Origin: Candidatus Sulfopaludibacter sp. SbA3
GTDB lineage: Bacteria > Acidobacteriota > Terriglobia > Bryobacterales > Bryobacteraceae
NCBI GenBank assembly: GCA_945861255.1
Contig: CAMAUG010000208.1
Span: 1 to 7,038, forward strand
Length of the DNA: 7,038 nucleotides
Reading direction: 5' to 3'
The translations under genes and the position numbers were made by a program. A model generated the notes under the pieces. That model was not told the origin of the DNA. It did not search any database and worked only from the letters and a program-made list of their open reading frames with translations. Shown here in pieces: positions 1-5,066 of this stretch; the first letter of the stretch is position 1, and every line of letters begins with the position of its first letter.

Positions 1-85
1 CGCCCAATAAACGGACGAGTTCGAGCAGCACGGAATGGGCGGCCTCGACGAGATCGCCGGAGTAATCGCGAAATGTTACCGCCAT
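1..85 (-). CDS. AbiEii/AbiGii-like nucleotidyltransferase toxin, N-terminal 28 codons only (runs off the window)
   Basis: An open frame starts with ATG at 85-83 and runs without a stop to the window edge. It begins MAVTFRDYSGDLVEAAHS and continues with a leucine-rich helix ending LVRLLG. I recall similar N-termini in nucleotidyltransferase proteins encoded directly after AbiEi-type antitoxins, where the helix precedes a conserved VVGGWVP-like motif; that motif would lie outside the window. The start codon overlaps the end of the upstream antitoxin gene by 10 nt (76-85), typical of translationally coupled toxin-antitoxin pairs. A purine-rich GGAGGAGG lies about 14 nt upstream, a rather long spacing. 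The family is thought to act by transferring nucleotides to target RNA such as tRNA. The assignment rests on the partner gene, the overlap and this short N-terminus. Confidence 0.6.
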   Translation of the reverse strand, partial: MAVTFRDYSGDLVEAAHSVLLELVRLLG

Positions 86-1290
86 AGAGGCTTGATGACC
101 TCCTCCAGGATCGCAGCCGCCGCTTCTTCCCCGCGGCCCTTGATTTGCATCAAGTCCAGGTAGATCTGGATTGGGGAAACAACCGGCGCACCCGCCAGCT
201 CGCTGGTGCCAAAGAACACGCCATCGTCGTAAGGTTCGATTAGCGTTACGTTCGCGCCGGAGCTAACGCGCTTCAGCGCCAGCTTTTCCGCGACTGCGGT
301 AACACCGTCGGTGACGTAAGCGGTGGCGCGCTGATAGCGAACAGCGGGAGCCAGGCGTGCCGCTCCAGAGAAGGCGGTGAAGGCGACCTGTTTCTTTCCG
401 GATTTTGCGAGATCGGTGAGTGCTGCCTCTAGTTCAGGGACCGGCTTGATCGAGTAGAACTCGGAAGTGGAACTACGCTCAGGCCGATATGCCCGTGCCC
501 ATTCCGCGAGCAACGGTAGAGCCGCTACTTGCACCGGCCCAGACGTTCCATCACCGGACCCACTGCCATTTCCACTTCCGGCCCCAGAACCTGAACCGAA
601 GCCATAACCCTGACTGCTGAAATTCCCGCTGCCTTCAGGGGAGCCAAAAGCGTAGCCCGAGAGTCCGAAACCCGCTGGCCTTGATTCGATCCACTCGCGA
701 TCCGATAGAAGCTTTTTGACGCTGGCTACTTGACCCAAACTTACTTGGGCCACGTCCGCCAATTCCTGGGTGCGCCACATTCGGGGACCGGACGCGAGTA
801 GCACGCGCAGAATCCGTTCTGCTTTCGGTGAGTAGAGTGATCGCAGGTCCCGAGTGGCGGCAGTCGGGTTGGGGAACCCCTCCTTCCGAATAAATACCGA
901 ATCGAAGGCAAGGCGGCAGTTTCCAGCAAAATCGAGGTACCCGGCGTTGTACTCATCGCAAATCTCGGCAGCGGCCGGCGAGACGTAGGGAGCAATGAAG
1001 ACCGGGTAGGCGCGCTGATCCTTCCTGGCGAATTCGGCCAGAGTCAAGCAGGCCTCTCTCGCAATCCTCGGCTGACCACTGGACTTCACTTCGCAAACCA
1101 GGCGCCGGGCCTGCTTCTGAGACTTTCCAGATTCGGTTTGAATGGAGAGGATGAAGTCGGCTCTCGGATCTTTCGGAAACCGTTCTGGCCGCAAAGAGGA
1201 TTCGGAGAGAAACGGCACCTCGCGCAGAACCTCTGTGAGGCTCTCAATGGCGGTCTGGACCAACCCCGACTCTTTCAGCATCGAAACCAT
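76..1290 (-). CDS. AbiEi-family antitoxin-like DNA-binding protein with nuclease-like N-terminus
   Basis: A 404-residue protein resembling large AbiEi-type antitoxins of type IV toxin-antitoxin systems. Residues about 40-135 look like a PD-(D/E)XK nuclease fold: D45, then LVCEVK with E67 and K69, then a YPVFIAPYVSP strand and a GYLDFAGN motif at 118-124. Residues about 153-203 fit a winged helix (PKAERILRVLL, then TQELADVAQVSLGQVASVKKLL). Residues about 211-252 form a Gly/Ser-rich linker (GSGSGAGSGNGSGSGDG) that I do not recall in relatives. Residues 255-404 form the C-terminal domain, ending YLDLMQIKGRGEEAA...PLWR as is usual for the family. The ATG at 1290 is used; no Shine-Dalgarno is visible and the predicted 5' leader is very short. 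M4 is a possible alternative start. The gene overlaps the downstream toxin-like gene by 10 nt. Inverted repeats over its promoter suggest autorepression. The family role is antitoxin and repressor; nuclease activity is only a possibility. Confidence 0.8.
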   Translation of the reverse strand: MVSMLKESGLVQTAIESLTEVLREVPFLSESSLRPERFPKDPRADFILSIQTESGKSQKQARRLVCEVKSSGQPRIAREACLTLAEFARKDQRAYPVFIAPYVSPAAAEICDEYNAGYLDFAGNCRLAFDSVFIRKEGFPNPTAATRDLRSLYSPKAERILRVLLASGPRMWRTQELADVAQVSLGQVASVKKLLSDREWIESRPAGFGLSGYAFGSPEGSGNFSSQGYGFGSGSGAGSGNGSGSGDGTSGPVQVAALPLLAEWARAYRPERSSTSEFYSIKPVPELEAALTDLAKSGKKQVAFTAFSGAARLAPAVRYQRATAYVTDGVTAVAEKLALKRVSSGANVTLIEPYDDGVFFGTSELAGAPVVSPIQIYLDLMQIKGRGEEAAAAILEEVIKPLWR

Positions 1291-1326
1291 TTTCAGCGTT
1301 TGCTGAAAACTATTGTTTCACTGAAA
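1273..1326 (-). promoter_or_regulatory. Putative operator array for abiE autorepression
   Basis: Three related symmetric elements lie over and after the promoter. Site A (1316-1326) is the perfect palindrome TTTCA-C-TGAAA, sitting in the -35/-10 spacer and touching the -10. Site B (1290-1309) is TTTTCAGC-N4-GCTGAAAA with perfect 8-bp arms, placed over the expected transcription start. Site C (1273-1286) is a poorer TTTC-N6-GAAA inside the first codons and keeps one TTTCAGC half-site. Their centres are about 20-22 bp apart, roughly two helical turns, which would place bound dimers on one face. AbiEi antitoxins studied elsewhere repress their own operon through inverted repeats at the promoter. 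That this protein binds these sites is inference. Confidence 0.55.
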
Positions 1327-1340
1327 GAGACTCCAGTCAA
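1312..1340 (-). promoter_or_regulatory. Sigma-70-like promoter of the abiE operon
   Basis: On the minus strand TTGACT (1340-1335, five of six to consensus) is followed after 17 nt by AACAAT (1317-1312, four of six). The predicted start would be near 1305, giving a leader of only about 15 nt before the ATG at 1290. The palindromes at 1316-1326 and 1290-1309 overlap it. The promoter lies between the tRNA 3' end and the antitoxin gene, so the pair can be transcribed independently of the tRNA. Confidence 0.55.
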
Positions 1341-1395
1341 GAGTGCAATCTGTCCGGCCGATCACGGGGTCACCGAAGCATATCGTAGGAACGCC

Positions 1396-1426
1396 AAGGA
1401 CTGAATCGCTAAGTCCTTTATTTTTA
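1396..1426 (+). terminator. Hairpin between tRNA-Lys and abiE, with a T-rich tail on the plus strand
   Basis: AAGGACT (1396-1402) pairs with AGTCCTT (1412-1418) around a 9-nt loop. It is followed on the plus strand by TATTTTTA. Read as RNA on the plus strand it looks like a weak intrinsic terminator, which would stop antisense transcription before the tRNA. On the minus strand the stem forms 12 nt after the tRNA but has no U-tract, so it would not be a standard terminator for the tRNA transcript. It could affect 3'-end processing instead. No plus-strand gene is seen upstream of it. Confidence 0.25.
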
Positions 1427-1430
1427 GTGG

Positions 1431-1503
<73 letters not shown>

Positions 1504-1552
1504 TGCGGAAAACTTGCGTGTTGGCGGGGGAGTCCAACGATGAACCTCTCAT

Positions 1553-1582
1553 ATTGTCACACGAGCATCGATGCGATGTCCA
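1553..1582 (-). promoter_or_regulatory. Possible weak promoter for tRNA-Lys
   Basis: On the minus strand TGGACA (1582-1577, five of six) is followed after 18 nt by GACAAT (1558-1553, four of six), overlapping the end of glgC. Initiation near 1546 would leave about 43 nt of 5' leader to be processed. The match is modest and partly coding. No terminator separates glgC from the tRNA, so co-transcription with glgC is the alternative. Confidence 0.25.
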
Positions 1583-2810
1583 CCCTTGAGCGATGCCCTT
1601 CCACAACCACAATGCCGCTCTCGGTCACATGATATAACTTGCGATCTTGATCCAGGTCGCAGCCGATGCAGGTGTCGTCGGGAACATGGACGTTCTTGTC
1701 GAGAATCGCGCGCCGCACCTTGGCGCGGCGGCCGATCACGCAATTATCGAACACCACGGCATCGTCCACCTGCGCGCCGGACAGCACGCGCACGCCGCGC
1801 CCGATGACCGAATTCCGCACCGTGCCCCCGATCATAATGGAGCCTCCGGACACTATCGAATCGAACGCGCTGCCAGGCCGTCCGCCTTCGTGATACACAA
1901 ACTTTGCGGGTGGATCGAAATACCCCGCGGTGCGCAGCGGCCACTGGCGGTTATACATGTTCAGGGCGGGCAGCGGCGCGCGCAAATCCATACTCGCTTC
2001 ATAGTAGGCGTCCAGCGTCCCCACGTCGCGCCAGTAAGGCAGCTGCTCGGGCGGATCGCCTGGAATCCGGTTAGTTTGAAAATCGTAAGCGAACAGGTCC
2101 GCGCGCCCGATGAGTCCAGGTAAAATGTCGCGCCCGAAATCGTGATGGCTGTTTTCATTTTGCGCGTCCGCGTATAATTCGCGCAGCAGCACGCTTGTCG
2201 AAAAAATGTAGTTTCCCATGGAGGCGTAAATCTGAGTGGGGTCCCCTTGGATGGTGGGCGCATCCGACCGCTTTTCGTGAAAACCGCTGATGCGGCCGTC
2301 GGCCTGCGTTTCAATGACGCCGAACTCACTTGCCGATTCGCGTGGCATCGGAATCGCGGCAATGCTCACCTGCGCCTGCCGGGCCACATGGAATTCCACC
2401 ATCTCGCGAATGTTCATGCGGTAAATATGGTCCGCGCCGAAGATGACGACGTAATGGGGGTCAGCTTGTTCGATCAAGTGGATGTTCTGGTATAGCGCGT
2501 CGGCCGTGCCCTGGTACCATTCTTCGTCGGGTGAGCGCATCTGCGCGGGAACGGGGATGATGAAGTGTTCCTGGAGCAGGCCGCTATCCTCCCAGCCCTC
2601 GCTCAAATGCTGGAGCAGGGACTGGCTGCGGAACTGGACCAGCACATAAATCGAAAAGATGCCGGAATTGATCAGGTTGCTGAGAACGAAATCGACAATC
2701 CGGTAGCGGCCCCCAAAAGGCACCGCCGGCTTGGCGCGCTCCTTTGTCAGGGGAAAGAGGCGGGTCCCTTTGCCGCCTGCCAGTACGAATGCGAGAACGC
2801 GCGCTTGCAT
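1557..2810 (-). CDS. glgC: Glucose-1-phosphate adenylyltransferase (ADP-glucose pyrophosphorylase)
   Basis: This enzyme makes ADP-glucose from glucose 1-phosphate and ATP, the committed step of bacterial glycogen synthesis in the cytoplasm. The 417-residue product has the usual family length. The N-terminal nucleotidyltransferase domain carries VLAGGKGTRL (9-18), KPAVPFGGRYRIVDF (27-41), GADHIY with the expected catalytic D127, EFGVI (162-166), FHEK with substrate-site K180, and ASMGNYIF (196-203). YWRDVGTLDAYYEA (259-272) is also typical. From about 318 the repeats SIVSGGSIMIGG...NSVIGRGVRV...VIGRRAKVRRAILD form the C-terminal left-handed beta helix. The position matching the activator-binding Lys39 of the E. 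coli enzyme is Arg (R35), so effector response may differ. The ATG at 2810 is chosen because it places GGKGTRL at the usual distance from the N-terminus; a TTG at 2846 would add 12 unlike residues. No good Shine-Dalgarno is seen. It lies 55 nt after the membrane-protein gene. Confidence 0.96.
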   Translation of the reverse strand: MQARVLAFVLAGGKGTRLFPLTKERAKPAVPFGGRYRIVDFVLSNLINSGIFSIYVLVQFRSQSLLQHLSEGWEDSGLLQEHFIIPVPAQMRSPDEEWYQGTADALYQNIHLIEQADPHYVVIFGADHIYRMNIREMVEFHVARQAQVSIAAIPMPRESASEFGVIETQADGRISGFHEKRSDAPTIQGDPTQIYASMGNYIFSTSVLLRELYADAQNENSHHDFGRDILPGLIGRADLFAYDFQTNRIPGDPPEQLPYWRDVGTLDAYYEASMDLRAPLPALNMYNRQWPLRTAGYFDPPAKFVYHEGGRPGSAFDSIVSGGSIMIGGTVRNSVIGRGVRVLSGAQVDDAVVFDNCVIGRRAKVRRAILDKNVHVPDDTCIGCDLDQDRKLYHVTESGIVVVEGHRSRVDIASMLV

Positions 2811-2840
2811 GCGGTCATTGTGGCAGCAAGGGGCTTGTGA

Positions 2841-2858
2841 GCGCAAATGTTCTTGCGC
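2841..2858. promoter_or_regulatory. Inverted repeat upstream of glgC
   Basis: GCGCAA-N6-TTGCGC, a perfect 6-bp symmetric repeat in the 55-nt gap between the membrane-protein gene and glgC. It has no T-tract on either side, so it is not an intrinsic terminator. It could be an operator or an mRNA stem about 30 nt upstream of the glgC start. It also overlaps the alternative TTG start at 2846. A repeat this short can arise by chance. Confidence 0.3.
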
Positions 2859-2865
2859 GGCACAC

Positions 2866-3807
2866 TTATTCGCTGGGGCCGCTAATTAGGAGTTCAAGGA
2901 AACGGCGCTCCAGGGGCCACGTCCCTATCACGCGTGCGCCACGCTGCTCCCACTTGCCCGTGGACAGGACGCCGCTCAATCCTCGCGATTCCTTGCCGGA
3001 GCTTTTCGATACTGCCTGATGCAGCGCGGCCAGCGAATCGGAAAGCCGCCGAGTCACGGTGGCGGCGGTCTCCGGCGATGAGCATAACGCTTCCACGCGC
3101 AACTGAAGGCCCGCGCCCCGTGGCCCTACTGCAACGGTCACCGTCTCCGCCTGAGCCACGGGCGCCAGCAGCAGACCTGCGGCCAACGGCAACCCGTTTA
3201 TCTGAGACGCCATGGCCGCCGGCGCGGAAATCCAAGCAGGTTCAGGCGGGAGCGCGACAGAACTCTTTGCCCGCCCGGCGGCGATGCTCGTAACGCCCCA
3301 CGGGTCCGGGTTCGCCGCCAGCGCCAATACATGGGAGGAAAGCAGGTAGAAGGAAATGTTGCGGCCGCTCACGCCGTCCTTCACGTTGCAAACCTGGTTG
3401 CGGCATTCGCCGCCCTGGGCTTGGGCATAGGCGTTCAGGCGCGGCCATTGAAATCGCCCCAGCAGCACGAAGTAAGAACCGGAAGGGTTGAACGTTGCCG
3501 CTACGGCGTCCAAATCCGTCCGGTAGTTGAAGCCGGTCTGCTCGACGAACGTACGATAGTCCGCCTCCTCGGCGGCCTGCGCTCCCGCGATCAAGGCCAG
3601 AATTCCGGCGCGGCGCAACAGGGCGGCGTCAATGTAGAGCGTGGTCGCGCGGTCCACGGGAAGCGCGGCCAGCAGGGACGGTGCGTCGTTCCCGAAAGCG
3701 GCGCGCTGCCGCCAGTACAACCATCCGAGAGCCGCTCCAAACACCGCAAGAGCGATGAGTGCCAGTTGCCACGGCCCGGGTCGCCAACGCTGTTTGCGGG
3801 TGCGCAC
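2866..3807 (-). CDS. Membrane-anchored protein of unknown function
   Basis: A 313-residue protein that I cannot assign to a named family. Residues 1-13 are basic (MRTRKQRWRPGPW) and residues about 14-31 form one hydrophobic helix (QLALIALAVFGAALGWLY). A signal anchor with the rest outside the cytoplasm is therefore likely. The remainder looks like a soluble alpha/beta domain: LLAALPVDRATTLYIDAALLRRAGILALIAG (45-75), FVEQTGFNYRTDLDAVA (87-103), YFVLLGRFQWPRLNAYAQAQGG (112-133). Cysteines 135 and 140 could form a disulfide. I recall proteins of this layout as uncharacterised in Acidobacteriota. It starts with GTG 10 nt after the aroF stop and lacks a clear Shine-Dalgarno, suggesting coupling to aroF. 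It precedes glgC by 55 nt. No enzymatic motif is seen. Confidence 0.85.
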   Translation of the reverse strand: MRTRKQRWRPGPWQLALIALAVFGAALGWLYWRQRAAFGNDAPSLLAALPVDRATTLYIDAALLRRAGILALIAGAQAAEEADYRTFVEQTGFNYRTDLDAVAATFNPSGSYFVLLGRFQWPRLNAYAQAQGGECRNQVCNVKDGVSGRNISFYLLSSHVLALAANPDPWGVTSIAAGRAKSSVALPPEPAWISAPAAMASQINGLPLAAGLLLAPVAQAETVTVAVGPRGAGLQLRVEALCSSPETAATVTRRLSDSLAALHQAVSKSSGKESRGLSGVLSTGKWEQRGARVIGTWPLERRFLELLISGPSE

Positions 3808-3817
3808 GCGGTTAGCG

Positions 3818-4858
3818 CTAAGCTACCACGGCGGCTTCTTTGAGGCGCGACTGCTTCCACAACTGTATGTACGGCTTGAGGTCCGCCATCATATTGGCCC
3901 ACATCTTGGGATCCAACGATTGTGCGCCGTCGCTGACGGCCTTGTCGGGCTGCGGATGCACTTCGACGATCATGCCATCCGATCCGATCGCCACTCCCGC
4001 CCGCGCCAGCGCCGGCACCAGGCTCCGTTTGCCGGTGGCGTGGCTGGGGTCCAGAATCACCGGCAGATGCGTCAGTTCGTTGAGCACCGCCACCGCCGTG
4101 ATGTCGCAGGTATTGCGCGTGGCGGTTTCGAACGTGCGGATGCCGCGCTCGCACAACATCACGTCCGAGTTGCCGTGCGCGACGATGTATTCGGCCGACA
4201 TCAGCAGCTCCTTGATGGTTGAGCTCAGTCCGCGCTTCAGCAGAATGGGCCGTCCGCATTTTCCCAAGGTCTTCAACAGCGCGAAGTTCTGCATGTTGCG
4301 CGCGCCGATTTGCAGGATGTCGGCGTAGTCGGCCACCATGCTCACGTCGCGGTCGCTCATCACTTCGGTCACAATCGCCAGTCCCGTCGCGCGCCGGGCT
4401 TTATCGAGCAGCTTGAGGCCTTCCTCTTCCAGGCCCTGGAAGTCGTAAGGCGAGGTCCGGGGCTTGAACGCGCCGCCGCGCAGAACCTTGGCGCCGTGCT
4501 TGGCCACCAGCTCGGCGGTCTCCATAATCTGCTTCTCGCTTTCCACCGAGCACGGCCCGGCCATCATCACGAATTCGTCGCCGCCGATGGTGACGTCGCC
4601 CACTTTGATTTGCGTCCGGTCCTGGCGGAACTCGCGGCTTACGAATTTGTACGGCGCCGAAATGCGGACCGCCCGTTCGACGCCCGGCATGGCTTCGAGC
4701 GATTCCAGGCAGGCCGTCACGTCACCCACGCCCACGGCGGCAATCACCACCCGCTCCTCCCCCGCGATGGAATGGACCTTGTATCCGAATTCGCCGATGC
4801 GTTCCCGGACATTGTCGATTTCCTCTCTAGTCGCATGCAGTCTCATAGAAATAATCAT
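3818..4858 (-). CDS. aroF: 3-deoxy-7-phosphoheptulonate synthase (DAHP synthase, type I-beta with N-terminal ferredoxin-like domain)
   Basis: The product condenses phosphoenolpyruvate with erythrose 4-phosphate, the first step of the shikimate pathway to Phe, Tyr, Trp and other aromatics. The 346 residues match the Thermotoga-like type I-beta form. Residues 1 to about 75 are a ferredoxin-like regulatory domain (MIISMRLHATREEID...GYKVHSI), which in this group mediates feedback inhibition. The TIM barrel follows with GPCSVES (101-107), RGGAFKPRTSPY (127-138), IGARNMQNF (184-192), LLKRG (206-210), ERGIRTFE (237-244) and DPSHATGKR (270-278). Expected metal ligands are C103, H273, E299 and D310; all are present. 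The ATG at 4858 has AGGAG nine nt upstream. The gene lies directly behind a leader-peptide attenuator rich in aromatic codons, so control by charged aromatic tRNAs is likely in addition to enzyme feedback. Two more genes follow closely. Confidence 0.97.
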   Translation of the reverse strand: MIISMRLHATREEIDNVRERIGEFGYKVHSIAGEERVVIAAVGVGDVTACLESLEAMPGVERAVRISAPYKFVSREFRQDRTQIKVGDVTIGGDEFVMMAGPCSVESEKQIMETAELVAKHGAKVLRGGAFKPRTSPYDFQGLEEEGLKLLDKARRATGLAIVTEVMSDRDVSMVADYADILQIGARNMQNFALLKTLGKCGRPILLKRGLSSTIKELLMSAEYIVAHGNSDVMLCERGIRTFETATRNTCDITAVAVLNELTHLPVILDPSHATGKRSLVPALARAGVAIGSDGMIVEVHPQPDKAVSDGAQSLDPKMWANMMADLKPYIQLWKQSRLKEAAVVA

Positions 4859-4867
4859 TGAGCGAGT

Positions 4868-4872
4868 CTCCT
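4868..4872 (-). promoter_or_regulatory. Ribosome binding site of aroF
   Basis: AGGAG (4872-4868) lies nine nt before the ATG at 4858. It begins immediately after the U-tract of the attenuator terminator, so only transcripts that read through carry a usable aroF start. It supports the start at 4858 over the in-frame Met5. Confidence 0.75.
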
Positions 4873-4903
4873 AAAAACCAAAAACCCACTCTTTCGAGTG
4901 GGT
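4872..4903 (-). terminator. Intrinsic terminator of the aroF attenuator (segments 3:4)
   Basis: As minus-strand RNA, ACCCACUC (4903-4896) pairs perfectly with GAGUGGGU (4891-4884) around a GAAA tetraloop. It is followed by UUUUGGUUUUU (4883-4873). This is a strong rho-independent terminator, yet it sits upstream of aroF with no cistron ending just before it except the leader peptide. That placement is the signature of an attenuator. Segment 3 can instead pair with 4927-4934. Confidence 0.88.
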
Positions 4904-4934
4904 CTCTTTCAAAATCGCTACTGACGCCCACCCG
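4895..4934 (-). promoter_or_regulatory. Antiterminator (segments 2:3) of the aroF attenuator
   Basis: In minus-strand RNA, CGGGUGGG (4934-4927) can pair with CCCACUCG (4902-4895) over eight positions with one G-U. This uses most of the terminator's 5' arm, so the two structures exclude each other. Segment 2 starts six nt after the leader stop codon. A ribosome finishing the leader peptide would mask it and allow the terminator. A ribosome stalled on the aromatic codons would leave it free and favour read-through. Pairings were worked out by hand; energies were not computed. Confidence 0.65.
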
Positions 4935-4996
4935 TTCGATTAGGTAGAAAAGTACCACCAGTAAGTACGTCGAAACGAGTTGGCGCGGCTGGGCAT
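4924..4996 (-). promoter_or_regulatory. Anti-antiterminator (segments 1:2) of the aroF attenuator
   Basis: Segment 1, AUGCCCAGCC (4996-4987), is the start of the leader-peptide frame. Segment 2, GGGUGGGCGU (4933-4924), pairs with it at nine of ten positions, with one U-G wobble and one G-G mismatch. If the leader is not translated, this long-range pairing would sequester segment 2 and allow the terminator. The loop is about 50 nt, so its stability is uncertain. Confidence 0.5.
4940..4996 (-). CDS. aroF leader peptide with aromatic control codons (MPSRANSFRRTYWWYFST)
   Basis: An 18-codon frame runs from ATG 4996-4994 to TAA 4942-4940. Residues 12-16 are Tyr-Trp-Trp-Tyr-Phe, encoded TAC TGG TGG TAC TTT, with another Phe at position 8. 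Two adjacent Trp codons in so short a frame are very unlikely by chance, and all three end products of the aromatic pathway are represented. The stop lies 36 nt before the terminator hairpin and six nt before antiterminator segment 2, the spacing needed for a translating ribosome to control folding. No Shine-Dalgarno is visible; the start is 12 nt after a -10-like TATACT, so the mRNA may have only a few nucleotides of leader. This parallels classical Trp and Phe leader peptides. The peptide itself probably has no function beyond being translated. Confidence 0.82.
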   Translation of the reverse strand: MPSRANSFRRTYWWYFST

Positions 4997-5007
4997 AAAG
5001 AAGTTTT

Positions 5008-5016
5008 AGTATAACA
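5008..5016 (-). promoter_or_regulatory. Extended -10 promoter element of the aroF leader
   Basis: TGT-TATACT on the minus strand (5016-5008) matches an extended -10, with five of six positions in the hexamer. The expected -35 window (5031-5036, GATGGG) does not match consensus. Activation from the tandem repeats just upstream, or use of the extended -10 alone, would explain this. Initiation is expected around 5001-5004, within a few nucleotides of the leader start codon at 4996. Confidence 0.5.
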
Positions 5017-5035
5017 CACCGTGGGGCGGACCCAT

Positions 5036-5065
5036 CGTTTGGTTATTCCACGTTTGGTTATTCCA
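5036..5065. repeat. Perfect 15-bp tandem repeat upstream of the aroF leader promoter
   Basis: CGTTTGGTTATTCCA occurs twice head to tail (5036-5050 and 5051-5065) with no mismatch. The second copy with its next base contains the symmetric TTGG-N5-CCAA (5054-5066); the first has three of four matching end bases. The pair lies at about -33 to -62 from the predicted aroF leader start, where an activator or repressor commonly binds. The repeat is seen directly; its role is inferred. Confidence 0.9.
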
Positions 5066-5066
5066 A

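Noticed and set aside
1647..2123. Long plus-strand open frames opposite glgC and aroF (for example 1647-2123 and 4310-4861)
   Set aside because: They are antisense shadows of well-recognised genes in GC-rich DNA, with no ribosome sites or recognisable domains.
2811..2846. Extension of glgC to a TTG codon at 2846
   Set aside because: It adds 12 residues (RSQAPCCHNDR-like) unlike AGPase N-termini, and the ATG at 2810 places VLAGGKGTRL at the usual distance. Neither start has a clear ribosome site.
4952..4960. GGTGGTAC in the leader, reminiscent of the T-box core sequence
   Set aside because: The flanking CCGCG is missing, it lies about 50 nt before the terminator rather than in its antiterminator, and it is explained by the TGG TGG TAC codons. 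A peptide-based attenuator fits better than a T-box.
5031..5036. A canonical -35 for the aroF leader promoter
   Set aside because: The sequence at the correct spacing is GATGGG, which does not match TTGACA. The promoter call rests on the extended -10 only.
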